From: Ophiura sarsii
Lineage: Eukaryota > Echinodermata > Ophiuroidea > Amphilepidida > Ophiuridae
NCBI GenBank assembly: GCA_035610835.1
Contig: CM069447.1
Location: 58,225,048 to 58,289,047 of the forward strand
Direction of reading: 5' to 3'
DNA length: 64,000 nt
The notes under the pieces are model-generated. The model searched no databases, was not told the origin of the DNA, and was given only the letters and a program-made list of their open reading frames with translations. Below are positions 24,604 to 35,897 of this stretch, piece after piece; positions within the stretch are counted from its first letter, which is position 1; every line of letters starts with the position of its first letter. Made by a program: the position numbers and the translations under genes.

Positions 24604-25092
24604 TACAATTACAAAATATATATCGAAAATACATGCATACAAATACTGCTACGAAATACAGACATCAGCAAAATACATTAATCATCCAAAACGCCATTGA
24701 GCTTTTTTATGATGTAAGGAATGGTGTAGTTATGGTATTTGTATTGGTATTGCAAAGGGGTTGAGGAAATATGTTGCTGCGACGGAGGTTGTGGTTAATG
24801 AATCTCTTCGCTGGAAGAAGGTGGCGATGTCTTTTAGAGTTGAGGACCTGCTGACCAAACTTTAAAACTAACTCTCCCTGCGATCGGCAAGTCTGGTGAT
24901 GTTGAGTTCGCGAAGCGCAGACTTGTCGGGAGACTTGTAGTCTCGATAGTTGTTGCCAAGGATGATTTTGCAAGTGCGTTTTTGAATCCATCAATCTGGT
25001 AGATTTGATTTTTAGTTAGCGCAGGATGCCAGACAGCACAAGCATATTCCAAAATTGATCGGATATAGGTTTGAAAAATGATCCGATGTTTT

Positions 25093-26880
25093 TAACTTGG
25101 ACAGCATATCAAACCTGTTTCTCTGCTGGTGTTTAATATAGCGCATGATTTGGTAAATTGTTTTCATGTCAATACCAGTGGGTATCTCCCTATGAAATTG
25201 TGGTTTCTTATCGCGTGACCTTTATGTTTAATGGGGCATACGCTAGAGGATTTTCTTTTGGTGTTGTTTTGGTATTGTTTTGAATTACCTTAGGGCATGC
25301 TGTTGACACCCTTTGTGGTATACTTGATCATATGAACCTAATTAACAGGGTAGTAGGGCTAGAGTGGGCATCGCATAACGTAAACGGTATATCACCTCAC
25401 TGTTGAACACTAGCAGTATTTAATTCCTAGTAATACTATCCATGGTAGTGCAGTCATCTCTTAGTACTATCGCAATTATATTCCCTGGCACTACAACACT
25501 CTACGGCAATTTTCGTAATTTTAGACTATATAACAATGTGTATTATTCTGCGTAGTCTCAAGTTACACACGCATACAGTAAATATAGAATACTATTTCAA
25601 GCATCCGGACATCAATACTGCAATCTGTAACAGAAAACTATGCTGACAATAAAGGATTCCTTCACATTGTGAAACGGGTTAGCCGTTGAATAGAATTTAT
25701 ACCATGTATATTTTTTTGATTTTTGTATCACGACACTATTGTTCATATCACAGGAGTATTGAGATTTGATCCAGACAGATTGGCTATAGATTACGTCGAG
25801 TACAAATAATGGAGTAAATTGTGGATATGGTATTTGTTTTCGGAGTTATGGACACCAAGACTAAAGATACATTAAATCATGATTTTTTTGCAAGCAAGAT
25901 TCAAGATGCCGGTTTCCACTTAATCTCGTTCCAACAAAACGTGATTTCCCTAGAGAAGGAGGATGATTTGGAAGTAGCCCGAATGAATGGGGATTGAGAC
26001 GGATCCTGTGACCATGGTGTGATCTATTATACAAACTTTTCATTGGTCATCCTCGTTGGCTTCAATGTATTCATGAAACACGCAATGCAGTACAGATCGT
26101 GAGGTATTGCAATCCATATCGTGAGGCACTGCAATCCATACCTGACACCGACTATTCGCTCTTTCTATTTTATACCGACATACAGATTACTAAAAGATAC
26201 CCACTATGTTGTCACTGTTATATTATAATCATAACACCGAGTACCTTGGATACTAGAAATCAACATGGCACAGTGAATAGGAAGAATATAACATCTATGT
26301 GTAAATAGTTATGTATATGTCTTAATAGACGATGGTCGGCATCAGCTTTGAGTGAACTATGTATACACATCGTAAAGTTTTGTTTCGCAAGATATGTCAA
26401 GATGAATCTGCGTTATTTTGAAGGATGCTGACGGATCAAATGTGTAAAATCCTAAGCAATGCCCACCGCCGGGTTAAGTAATTGACATAGTATAGGCATC
26501 AGAAACTACATACATCTGCATGAGTTATTACTCTACTATTGTTAAGAGTGCAAATGCAGTCCCATTGTTCCCTTCAGTGACCATGTCGATGTAGTTTTAT
26601 ATCGTTATATCTATACGAATACACTGTTATAATGTATGAGTCATTATCCTCTACCGTCAAGGTGAGATTAACCCACATTTGTACTATTCACCCAACACAA
26701 ATCATTTTTTTCCAAGGTCTAATCAGGGGGAACTAGATTACACCTGCTCATTTGGTGACGGATGAAATAGAGTTAAGATGGAGACATTTTCCCAAGCATC
26801 TAGCGGGTAAAGAGTGAACATTAGGGTTTAAGCATTAAGGCGTTGCATATATGTTGATGCCGCATGCAAATTATATTCTG
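25093..26880 (+). repeat. Large repeat unit, second m-block half
   Basis: Matches 49680-51250 and 63440-64000, and more distantly 14070-15540. Shared landmarks are TTTCTCTGCTGGTGTTTAAT near 25118, GGTAGTAGGGCTAGAG near 25349, TCCATGGTAGTGC near 25438 and GCTGACAATAAAG near 25640. No intact coding frame. Confidence 0.65.
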
Positions 26881-26918
26881 TAGGGTGCAGTTGCACACTT
26901 TAAGTATGGATACGGAAA

Positions 26919-27294
26919 AAAGTGTACTTTAGGTCCCATATCGTGGTATACCAGTATCGCCCCACACTGGAACATAACAATTGCCTGTATTGGTCGATAC
27001 TGGTACGATTTTACTGTTCCAGTATCGGTCGATACTGGAACACCAATTGTATTCCAGTATCGAGCGATACTGAAACATATTTTTTGTTCCAGTATCGGGC
27101 GATTTTCGTACACGTGATATCAGTGAGATGTATCCCAGTATTGAACGATTCTGGGACATTATACTTATGTTCCAGTATCGCCCGATACTGGTACAATTTA
27201 TATGTGCCAGTATCGGTCAATACTGGAACACTTACTTTGTACAAATATCATACGATACTGGGTGTTCCAGTATCTGGGACCTAAAGTACACTTT
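26919..27294. mobile_element. Palindrome-array element, copy 1, with 20-bp inverted ends
   Basis: Bounded by a perfect 20-bp inverted repeat: AAAGTGTACTTTAGGTCCCA at 26919-26938 and its complement at 27275-27294. The interior is a run of about nine palindromes close to CCAGTATCGGTCGATACTGG, spaced roughly 33-46 bp apart. The best (27015-27042) has 13-bp arms around a 2-nt centre; the one near 27169 is almost as good. Related elements lie at 51273-51603 and, inverted, at about 63150-63378. Transcribed, it would fold into serial hairpins. No coding capacity; apparent frames rich in QYRPI are produced by the repeats. Confidence 0.85.
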
Positions 27295-27537
27295 GTCCAA
27301 AGATACGAGACAGAATATATTGATCAACACCTAAGTGATGAATTGATGTTGGTATATACGTGTTCCGAATACTAACCTGTATTGTACATCTTTCTACGAC
27401 ATCGGTATTTAACTAACGACGGTTGGATTCCGTCATTACATTGCAGTAAGAGCAGCCACACCCCACGCATGCAGAGCTGCCAAACAAAATGTGGTCCTTC
27501 CATTTTACAACATGCATGTATTCAATTGCAAAGATAT

Positions 27538-27921
27538 GAAAAGAAAAGAAAAGAAAAGAAGAGAAAAGAAAAGAAAAGAAAAGAAAAGAAAAGAAAAGAA
27601 AAGAAAAGAAAAGAAAAGAAAAGAAAAAGAAAAGAAAAGAAAAGAAAAGAAAAGAAAAGAAAAGAAAAGAAAAGAAAAGAAAAGAAAAGAAAAGAAAAGA
27701 AAAGAAAAGAAAAGAAAAGAAAAGAAAAAAAAAGGAAAAAAAAGAAGGAAAAAAAGAAAAGAAAAGAAAAGAAAAGAAAAGAAAAGAAAAGAAAAGAAAA
27801 GAAAAGAAAAGAAAAGAAAAGAAAAGAAAAGAAAAGAAAAGAAAAGAAAAGAAAAGAAAAGAAAAGAAAAGAAAAGAAAAGAAAAGAAAAGAAAAGAAAA
27901 GAAAAGAAAAGAAAAGAAAAG
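27538..27921 (+). repeat. (AAAAG)n microsatellite, longest copy
   Basis: About 380 bp of AAAAG with one phase change near 27625 and an A-rich imperfection near 27727-27755. Its right flank is shared with the tracts at 11108 and 52894. Confidence 0.97.
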
Positions 27922-27949
27922 ATATTCAATTATAAATTCATCTATATAA

Positions 27950-28690
27950 TTCGGAAGTTCAATTAATTTCGTTGGCCCATACATTTTTTTAATGTTGATA
28001 TTGCTAATGCATATGCGTATTTACATAAAAAGTTATTATGATTACTTATCAATCAATTCCAGCTAATGGAACAACCCTCAAGAGAAAATAGTCTGATTAA
28101 AAGATCAATGCGTGTATTTGTTCACGCTACTGTATATTGATTTGCGCACTTCCTTTGAGTGTGCACTACTGTACAACAGCTAATAAAACAATCCGACATG
28201 AATCGAATACACCAGTCAAATATATTACAATTAAAGGTCACCTGTCGCACGTTTTAAAACAGAAATATATGCCTCAGTGATTGCGTGAATAATTAGGTTA
28301 TTTTGTTCGTTTAATGCCTATGAGTGTTGTTAATTAAGAGAGAACTGACAGATTCAATACTACCTTAAGCGCCCTCTGCTGATATAGAATGTTCGTCGGA
28401 CCTTCTTCAAAGTAACAACGCGTATATAATAATGGACAGTTAAATCCGTATTTCGAACTTGCATTTTCTTATAGTTGCATATCTAAAATCAAAACTCATC
28501 TAATTACAAGCATAACGTTCAACGCTATTTCAGTGTAGACAGGTTGAAACCAGTCCCCTCGAAATGCAAGACTGTCGACTATTTTACACATCCCTTGTTT
28601 TCTTTTCAATTAATAAAAGCAACATGATTGACTCTCTAAGGAATCGTCTAATATTGCTCAATGATATGGTTCTGAATGCAAACCGATGTA
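27950..28690 (+). repeat. Large repeat unit, m-block, copy 2 (short)
   Basis: Runs parallel to 11345-14060 without the mariner-like insertion. It ends where Ty3/gypsy sequence begins near 28690, at the same junction as the copy at 53160-55090. Confidence 0.7.
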
Positions 28691-29463
28691 AGAGAGAATT
28701 AGGTGATAGAGAAAATTTGGCGAACTGCCATGACATTCAAGTTCAGCCGAATCCTAATAATGAAACTTATGTTTAAAAATTAGAGGCCGATGGATGATAT
28801 GACAACATAATGTAAGTAGAGAAGAGCTAGCCATGCCTCAGCAGTCAGCAGGCAGATGTCAGTTTGGCAGGTATGGGAGGTACATTAGTCCCAATAGGTG
28901 AACTACATAAGCACAGAGTTTGTCTTTTTGAAGATAAATGAGTGATAACACGGAAGTGGGAACTTAAACAAGATTCACAAAGTACCAATTTGGCCAGACA
29001 ACTTGATCAACTTGTAGTTCCTACACGATGCAGGGAAAGTATACTGACACTTGCTCATGATGCTCCAATGGCAAGGCGCATTTGGGTCTGCCATTGGGGT
29101 CACTAAGTTTGAGGATAGAGTTGTAGCACAATTTCTACTGGTCGGGTGTGTTTAGGGATATAGAGAATAATTGTAGGTCATGTGGCGTGTGCCCATGCCT
29201 ATTATAGACACCCCTTTCACCCGTATTGCTGTTGAGCCATAGTAGACCTTTTACCAAAAGTGGGAACAAATATCTAATCATATTGTGTGATTATGCAACT
29301 TGGTATCCATATGCCATCGCTCTGTCGAATATCCGAGGAGAAACGGTAGCTGGGGAACTCATGAGTGTATTGTATTGTATTCAGTAGGGTGGGTCTGTGG
29401 AACGAGCTGGTTCATTATCAAAGCTCCAATTTTATTTCCAAAGTCATGACAGAATTATGTAAT
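28690..29463 (+). pseudogene. Ty3/gypsy retrotransposon pol fragment (integrase), decayed
   Basis: Translation in broken frames gives integrase features in the usual order: a pre-zinc-finger segment (VVPTRCRES..LAHDAPMA), a degraded HHCC zinc-binding region ending SCGVCPMP, the core start near TRIAV, and GNKYLI.LCDYATWYPYA, then ETVAGEL. The usual DQGSNF motif reads YQSSNF, so the catalytic second aspartate is lost. Frameshifts and stops are frequent. It is a close copy of 55090-55917 with the same two ends, so both derive from one insertion or deletion event followed by duplication of the unit. Confidence 0.7.
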
Positions 29464-30454
29464 ACTCTGCGCATCTCTACATTCAAGATATTTGAAATAA
29501 GGTATTTAAAATAGGAATGCATAGTAACAAAGTGTACTTAAACTTTCAATTCGTAAGAATATTTTGTTCAAATGCGCAAGGCATTATGTTGGAAAACAAT
29601 ATACTAGTTGTAACTGAAATAACTATGAACGTCAAGTTTAATATAGAACGAGGTTTTCATACTGTATGGTTCCTCTTAATGTAGATAACATCGTTTATAA
29701 CGATTTTAGATTGACTTATTAGTTTCCATTACAGATCACTTGTCAAGTTCAATGCTCAAAATGCAGGGATTTACAAAAATCCCCATGAATAATGTTCCAA
29801 AACAATGTGAATTTGTCACAAATTCAACTTAACACGCTTAAACCAACTGATAAAACCTAAGAGTATACTATCAATGTAAAATGCATTGGAAACAGATCCC
29901 AACAATAGGAGAACCATATTAGCTTTTTTCTCGCATGCTGCAGATGCCTATGCAATTTGAGATCCCTACGTATGTGTTCTTATCTGAATTGATTTCGTGA
30001 TTGTTTTAAAAGGAAATCCCCATTGGGGTTTCGAGCGAGGTGCATCGAGTAACCAATGATAAAATAATGAGACGATTATGGTGTTTGGGTGATGAAAGGA
30101 TTACACTATAGTTAAGTTCAGATGATATTAATATTATTGCTGATATCCGGCTATTGTACACGCATCTACATATAATTACTGCAATACATTTCCAAAAACG
30201 TCATGGTATACCATTTTTCCACGATTTACAATGGGATTTAACAAACTATATTGATAATTAACTGTGTGACTGTCCCGACGATTTCAACTATGCGATATGT
30301 GGATGAATAAGAATCGCCACGTTTGTCGATATTAATATATCTAGTTATGTATCTCGCATTAATATTGTCATTGAGCATGAAACTGTTTAGCCATTTAGCC
30401 GCGCAATAGTTCAATACTTTTTTAAGATGCTATATCACTGTTTACTTTGATTAC

Positions 30455-30556
30455 ATGGACGTCTCACAAGCACGCATTATAAAGTACATACCTTTACTTT
30501 TAACTGCGGGGAGTGCCGGTGTTGGTGAGAGTTCATTGTTAGAACAGTCATGCTGA
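30455..30556 (+). pseudogene. ATG-initiated frame with altered Walker-A peptide
   Basis: An ATG frame of 33 codons starts MDVSQARIIK and continues LLLTAGSAGVGESSLLE. In this copy the start codon and the P-loop peptide are in one frame. In the copies at 56210 and 8466 an extra A separates them. The invariant lysine of the P-loop is glutamate here, so this copy could not bind nucleotide normally. No family assigned. Confidence 0.3.
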
Positions 30557-30883
30557 CATCAATTGACTTTCGGCTTCTCACGCGTTAACCTCTAGATATT
30601 TTGAGAACAATAATATGCAGACTATGTTGATTAAAATGTATACCACTAAGTCACATCTTTAAAACGTGTTATGCGCATTCAAGTCCGATTAGAAGTGACG
30701 TGTCAATGCCAACTACGGAACTTGCGTGAATGACTGCTGTCATTTGTTATGGACAGCAATGTGTTTGTTTCTTGTATAATTTTGAAGGTCATACATGTAT
30801 GATGGATTGTAATATTACTTTTCTTATACTTTGTTATGGAATGACTGTATAACTTTTTTCATTTTTTTTTTAAAGTGGCTCCC

Positions 30884-31153
30884 GCGTGTATTACTGCCAG
30901 TGATTTTGATAACAGCTATGCACAGCGATTTGTTTGTTTTGTATCTAATTCAATTGACCATACATGAATAATGAATTGTAATCCGAATTGTGTTATACCA
31001 CTGGTTATACTCCACACCGACGGCATTATTAATTATTATTATTTTGCCGTATTATTAATTACTGGTGTAATTATGCTGATACGCAGGAACAATCACTCAA
31101 ATGAGGTATTCAACAAGAACAACAACAAGCGAAGAGAAGAAGGAAATGGATGA
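30884..31153 (+). pseudogene. Second cysteine-rich repeat, membrane helix and basic tail, one in-frame stop
   Basis: One frame reads ACITASDFDNS, then AQRFVCFVSNSIDHT, a TGA, then MNCNPNCVI, a hydrophobic stretch YYYFAVLLITGVIMLIRR, and a polar, basic tail NNHSNEVFNKNNNKRREEGNG-stop. This is the clearest view of the membrane helix with positive charges on its inner side. The single TGA replaces a cysteine codon (TGT) present in the copies at 7714-8052 and 56627-56790. The layout suggests a former single-pass receptor-like protein. Family unknown. Confidence 0.4.
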
Positions 31154-31336
31154 GAAAAAAGATGGAAAAGACGTATAGCGAATACTTCTCTATGTTAAAA
31201 CATAATTTGTATAAGGTACATCTAACCAATTGTTTGATTACCAATAATCGTTTGGCTTTCAAAACATATTTAAAAAACGACATTTCAAAACAAGAGGTTA
31301 TACATCACAACATATACCAAAGTTTACAATACGTCA

Positions 31337-32422
31337 CTATGCACGTTTTTGAAGAGTCATATCTCATAAAATATAAATCATATGGTATAAATTTAACCAT
31401 ATTTTGATAGACGAGATTTGGGAAATTAATTTGATACCAAACACAACCCTATTGGTGAACCCACAACATTATAAAACTGGTTGAAAGTCATTGGCCGTGT
31501 GCCAGACCAACCCATACCAAGTACCACACATTGTTGCTAAAGGTGCGCATAAATTAACGGTATGAAAGCAACGTTGCGCATTAGTCACAGTTCACTGCTT
31601 ACCTTGCAACATTAATGTTATTTAATACCAAACTCGGTCACTCACAACATAAATAAGCGTAGTAGACAACATTGCACAGCAAAGTCTTCATTCAAGATCG
31701 TTTACAGCATAGATAAGCGAATACTAATTGTATGGTTCTACGCTGAAACACATTCAGTTCAACTTACTCAACATAAGTTCAGAACACATTTCAAAGTGAA
31801 ACGCGCACCAGGATGAATATCCATTCTGAAGTTGGTGGATACATTTTTGAACACAGGAACATATTCTAAATGGGTATAACAACCTTAGATGAGGCCTTCA
31901 AGTAGCATTACAATAATCCGCTAAATTTAAATTGTAACATGTTTGACAGCTGTGTGATGTGTGTGTTCACTTTTCTGTTACGTTATTCAATTGTTTAGGT
32001 CAGTGTTTTTGCATTAGCACACGTCTCTGTATACATGGAAAACATTTAAATTAGATTTCACTATAGAAACGAAAAGTATGTGTGATATAGTTTGTTATTA
32101 TGATGATATCACTGTAATGTAAAATTTTAAATATTACAATTGACGGATCACTTTCCGTGTAACCAACTCTACCCGTATTTTTGTTAAACTCAATAGGTAT
32201 GGATGTATGAACTTTATTTCTCCGAAGTATAAAATTACATGTTTGCAGTAATACATATTTTACTTCTAGGGTGGCATTACAAACAGATGTTACTCCAATG
32301 TTTGGTATCCAAATTATTTCCCACATCTCCTCTTTGTAAATATGTATTCATATTTTCACTACGACTTATATTTTGTGAAATACAAAGCTTCAAATTCGTG
32401 CATAGACTTTTGGGACACCCTG
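31337..32422. mobile_element. Mariner-like element, copy 2, left end truncated
   Basis: Right end TTTTGGGACACCCTG followed by TA is intact. On the left the first 16 bp or so are missing and the element starts at CTATGCACG, joined to host sequence that near 57140 continues without it. The interior is about 95% like 11676-12769 by eye. Confidence 0.85.
31697..31816 (+). pseudogene. Transposase helix-turn-helix fragment, copy 2
   Basis: Same frame as 12054-12281, but the ATG is ATC and a TGA follows KRAPG, leaving 39 codons. It is not translatable as a domain. Confidence 0.5.
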
Positions 32423-33687
32423 TAAAACCACCGAATATACGTGTTTTTCTTATGATTATTTCAAATCTCGTTATTCATTTTTTTAAGGCCAACCTTTACA
32501 GAATGGTGTTTTAATTGAATCGATATGAACGTGCGCTTTGACAAGTTTCACGGGATTTTATTATGTTTACAGCTGTCGGAGAATTCGGAGTTTTTGCTGA
32601 CGATTTAGGAATATTAGTTCATGTTATAATATTCGCACGCCTTAGGATGGACGCTCAATTACATACACCCGGCAACTGGATCCGATTTGATAGATATTAA
32701 CTTAAATCGTATATTCTAATTTACCCGATGCTAAGGAAATTCGAGATCTTTACCACTGCGTCATAATGAATTGTTTTCTCGGATGATGAAGGGAAGTCCC
32801 ATGAGTGGTTTCAAAAGCATTGCTTTGACGTAATATATTAAAACAATGTTTAAACACCGACTTATTCCACCAGGAAAAGATGAACCATTTTAAGGCTTAT
32901 ATAATACGTTTACACGATTATCGGAAGTAAATACGGTTTTAAGGAACAGTACCACTCACTTTTTCTTTAAAATGCAGAAAAGACAATGCTGTGTAAGATA
33001 GAGTGAACGAAGATTTGCCATAATTCGGGGGCTTTCAACAACGTTGCAGGACATGTAACTTTACTGTACTATTACAATTTCTTCCTGGATAACATTGAAT
33101 CGTGTTAACTTAAGGTCAATCTTAGAACATAAACATCTCTTAGTACACCCGATTATTTGTCACGATTATCCTTCACAATGAAGGCACGCTAAATGAGTAC
33201 TTAATCAACAAGAAAAAGGGTTAACTACAAACAAATCAAAGAGAAACATTCTCACATGCTGAATATCGAAATGGGGATTTCGCTTATTTCTCATCAAATT
33301 ACCCAGCGTTAGATTGAGGCATTGTTGGCAACAAATATCTTAATTTATTTGTTTCGTACTCGACTGTCTCCATAACTAGTGCATCCCGTTGATTTACAAA
33401 TGTAAAACATCGTTAATATCACTATGATGATAAGTTTTGTCCTACTTTCCATGGACTAATTTGGGAGTAGTTTTTGTATGTAATGTTGATCTTCGTGTTA
33501 CATTTCTCTTTAATTATCGTCCTAGTTTCACTTTCCGACATAAAGTCAACACATATTCTATACCTAAAAGATATCAGACGATAATCCAAACACTAATGGT
33601 GCACGAGCGACTCGAATAGTAACATGCCATATTTGAACTATAAAGGCCTTTGATGAGAACATTATAGGTTGTTATTGCATTAAAATC

Positions 33688-34951
33688 AACACTGCCGTAG
33701 AAAAAAATGAAACCACACTTGGAATATTCCTTGATTTATCAAAAGCATTCGATACAATTGATCATAAAACACTTTTACATAAATCGGAGCATTATGGATT
33801 TCATGGTGTGGTACTTGATTGGTTTAAGAACTACTTGTTATATTGCTATAAGATACATATTGTAATTCAAAGTTAAGAGATATTGTATGTGGTGTTCCAT
33901 GTTATGTTATGTGGTGTTATACTGTTTGCTGATGACACCACTATTACTTACTCGCACAACGACATCAATAGCAAAATAAATATAGTAAAACGAAGAATTG
34001 AAAGAAGTTAGCAATTGGTTGAAGGCCAACAAATTACCCGTAAATGCAAGCAAAACTAATTATATGATATTAGGTACACATCATATGACATCTGCAAAAA
34101 CACGGGATTTAAATGTTGTTTTAAATGATACTTTTCTAGAAAAAGTAAAGTGTACCAACTTTCTTGGTGTTCTAATTGATGAATGCCTAACATGGTAAAA
34201 TACATTGGTTGTATGACGAAAACAGTATTACGCAATATTGGTGTTATGAACAAACTTAAATTCTGCATCCCAGACCGTATACTACATACTCATACTGGAA
34301 TACTCATATGGGGAAACACGTGTAAATCGTATTTATATAGACAAATTAGTTAAATTACAAAAATAAGAACTGTTTCTAAGAGTCATTACCGAAGTCATAC
34401 CGGACCTTTATTTGCGAAAAATAATTTTCTCACTGTCACTGATATGCACACACTAGAACTTGGGGTCTTTATGTACACATTTTCAATAAATGAAATCCCA
34501 CGTCATTTAAAAATTACTTCAAAAAACGCTCTGATGTTCATGACTATCCAACAAGACACGCTAATGATTTTAATTTGACAAACAATAAGAAATCATTTTC
34601 CGACCATGCTATTCGAACGCGTGGTCCAATTCTTTGGAATTCACTTTCAAAATTAATAAAATAATCAACTTCTGTGAACCATTTTCGAAACAAACTTAAG
34701 AAAAACATCATCCAAAAATATTTAAAAAATCGCTTTTTGAGCTCGTCCTCGTTCGTCTTGTCTTGTTTAAGTCGTTGTCAGATTTTGTTTTATTCATGTG
34801 TTAAATATGTGACATGTACTATATTGTACTGTATTTAAAGGTGATAGGCTATATACAGGCCTTATTGGCTTTTCAGCCTACTCCTCCATACGGTTTTGTT
34901 GTTTTTAATGTTTACATTTTTGATGTAGTGGTTTGTTTATGGAAATAAATG

Positions 34952-34992
<41 letters not shown>

Positions 34993-34993
34993 A
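33688..34993 (+). mobile_element. CR1/Jockey-type retrotransposon, 5'-truncated, plus strand
   Basis: Starts inside the reverse transcriptase with [19 protein letters not shown], the motif carrying the first catalytic aspartate. A deletion removes most of the palm, then LFADDTTI (the FADD-type catalytic motif) appears near 33930. The 66-codon frame at 33998-34198 (EVSNWLKANKLPVNASKT, then FLGVLIDECLTW) is the usual region after it. The 3' end is a (TGAT)n tail at 34952-34992, typical of this superfamily. The flanking H-block is continuous in the other copies. Confidence 0.8.
34952..34992 (+). repeat. (TGAT)n tail
   Basis: Ten uninterrupted tetramers form the 3' terminus of the retrotransposon. 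Confidence 0.95.
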
Positions 34994-35154
34994 TAACTAA
35001 GCAACGTATTGTATAAGATCACCTGCTGCCAATGTAATCACATGATGTGACACTGATTGTATGTAATTTTATACACATCTTTTATTTGCTTAACCTGTTT
35101 ACTCTCTTAAAGTAAAGTACAATATACTTATTATGTATTTCCGTTATAATTTAG

Positions 35155-35232
35155 GCGTCGTGGTTGAACGGTTGAACCAGCAACACTATAATATTTCCTA
35201 TACCCGTCGTCTGTCCGGTTCGAATAGTAACA
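35155..35232 (+). repeat. tRNA-like sequence (possible SINE relic) in the H-block
   Basis: An A-box-like GTGGTTGAACGG and a B-box-like CCGGTTCGAATAG are about 57 bp apart, a spacing suited to pol III. Diverged copies lie at about 20205-20280 and 62210-62305, where the B box has decayed further. Stems pair poorly, so a functional tRNA is unlikely. Confidence 0.35.
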
Positions 35233-35237
35233 TAGTA

Positions 35238-35793
35238 CAGGGTGTCCCAAAAGTGTTGAAACCTTTTAGGAACTTTGTATTTTTCCTTAGATATTTCGCA
35301 ATACTAAAATAGAAACATGATTTAGATATTAAAAATAACATGTAGAATCATTTTGATACCAATTATGACCCCTTTTCGAGGACTCCTTCATATAAAACAC
35401 TCGCTAAAAGGTTTGGACACAAAACTCATAAAACCATCAATTTGTTCATACCTGCAGCATGTTTTTAAGTCCTATTCATGTGGATTGCTTTCCGTAAAGG
35501 CTTCCACTCACTATATGTTGTGAATAACATTGATAGTCTTCATACATGTAGTATGGATTATTTCGATCAAACATTCAAAGGAATCATTGTGGACAACTTT
35601 GTTTTCTTCTCGACAGCTCATACCAACTTTCATCTGTACTTTTACAACACAACTAGCTGCTATGGTAAGTTTGGTACCAAAACAATTCTACAAGTTAGTC
35701 TTCTCTATCTAAATAGTATTAGATTTAAGCTGCAAAATAATCGACTGGAGATATGAAGCTTTAAACAGGTTTCGAAACTGTTGGTACACCCTG
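35238..35793. mobile_element. Mariner-like MITE, third subfamily
   Basis: Ends CAGGGTGTCCCAAAAGT and the complement of CAGGGTGTACCAACAGT, with TA at 35236-35237 and 35794-35795. At 556 bp with no transposase domain it is non-autonomous; two overlapping frames at 35478-35756 have no recognisable motif. Confidence 0.85.
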
Positions 35794-35897
35794 TATATAT
35801 GTCTACTCCTATACAATGTACATTAGACTGCCAACGTTATGCTACTATAATACAGGACGTTTATAGGGCAATGAGGAGTACACATTAAGATGGTTAC

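Larger units (their letters stand above)
23041..25092 (-). mobile_element. Truncated CR1/Jockey-type retrotransposon with two nested DNA elements
   Basis: The host repeat reads ATATGGA at 23033-23039 and resumes near 25093; the copy near 49673 runs straight through, so everything between is inserted. The left edge is T-rich (the poly-A-like 3' tail of a minus-strand retrotransposon). The right part, 25052-24707 on the minus strand, encodes a broken reverse-transcriptase C-terminus with EYACAVWHPALT and LALRELN-like spacing, ending VLKFGQQVLNSKRHRHLLP. Only this end of the element survives. Nested inside are the inverted-repeat element at 23089-23517 and a mariner-like element at 23553-24603. 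Confidence 0.65.
29466..33420 (+). repeat. Large repeat unit, A-block, copy 2
   Basis: Parallel to 16085-18990 and 55918-58785. It carries the Walker-A-like frame at 30455-30556, both cysteine-rich repeats (30631-30850 and 30884-31153) and a mariner-like insertion at 31337-32422. Confidence 0.7.

Noticed and set aside
26919..27294. CRISPR-like look of the repeated palindromes
   Set aside because: Monomers vary, spacing is uneven, spacers are shared between copies at distant places, the array has terminal inverted repeats and the DNA is eukaryotic with no cas genes.
26871..27334. Several overlapping frames with QYRPI or VPVS repeats
   Set aside because: They are translations of the palindromic repeats on both strands.
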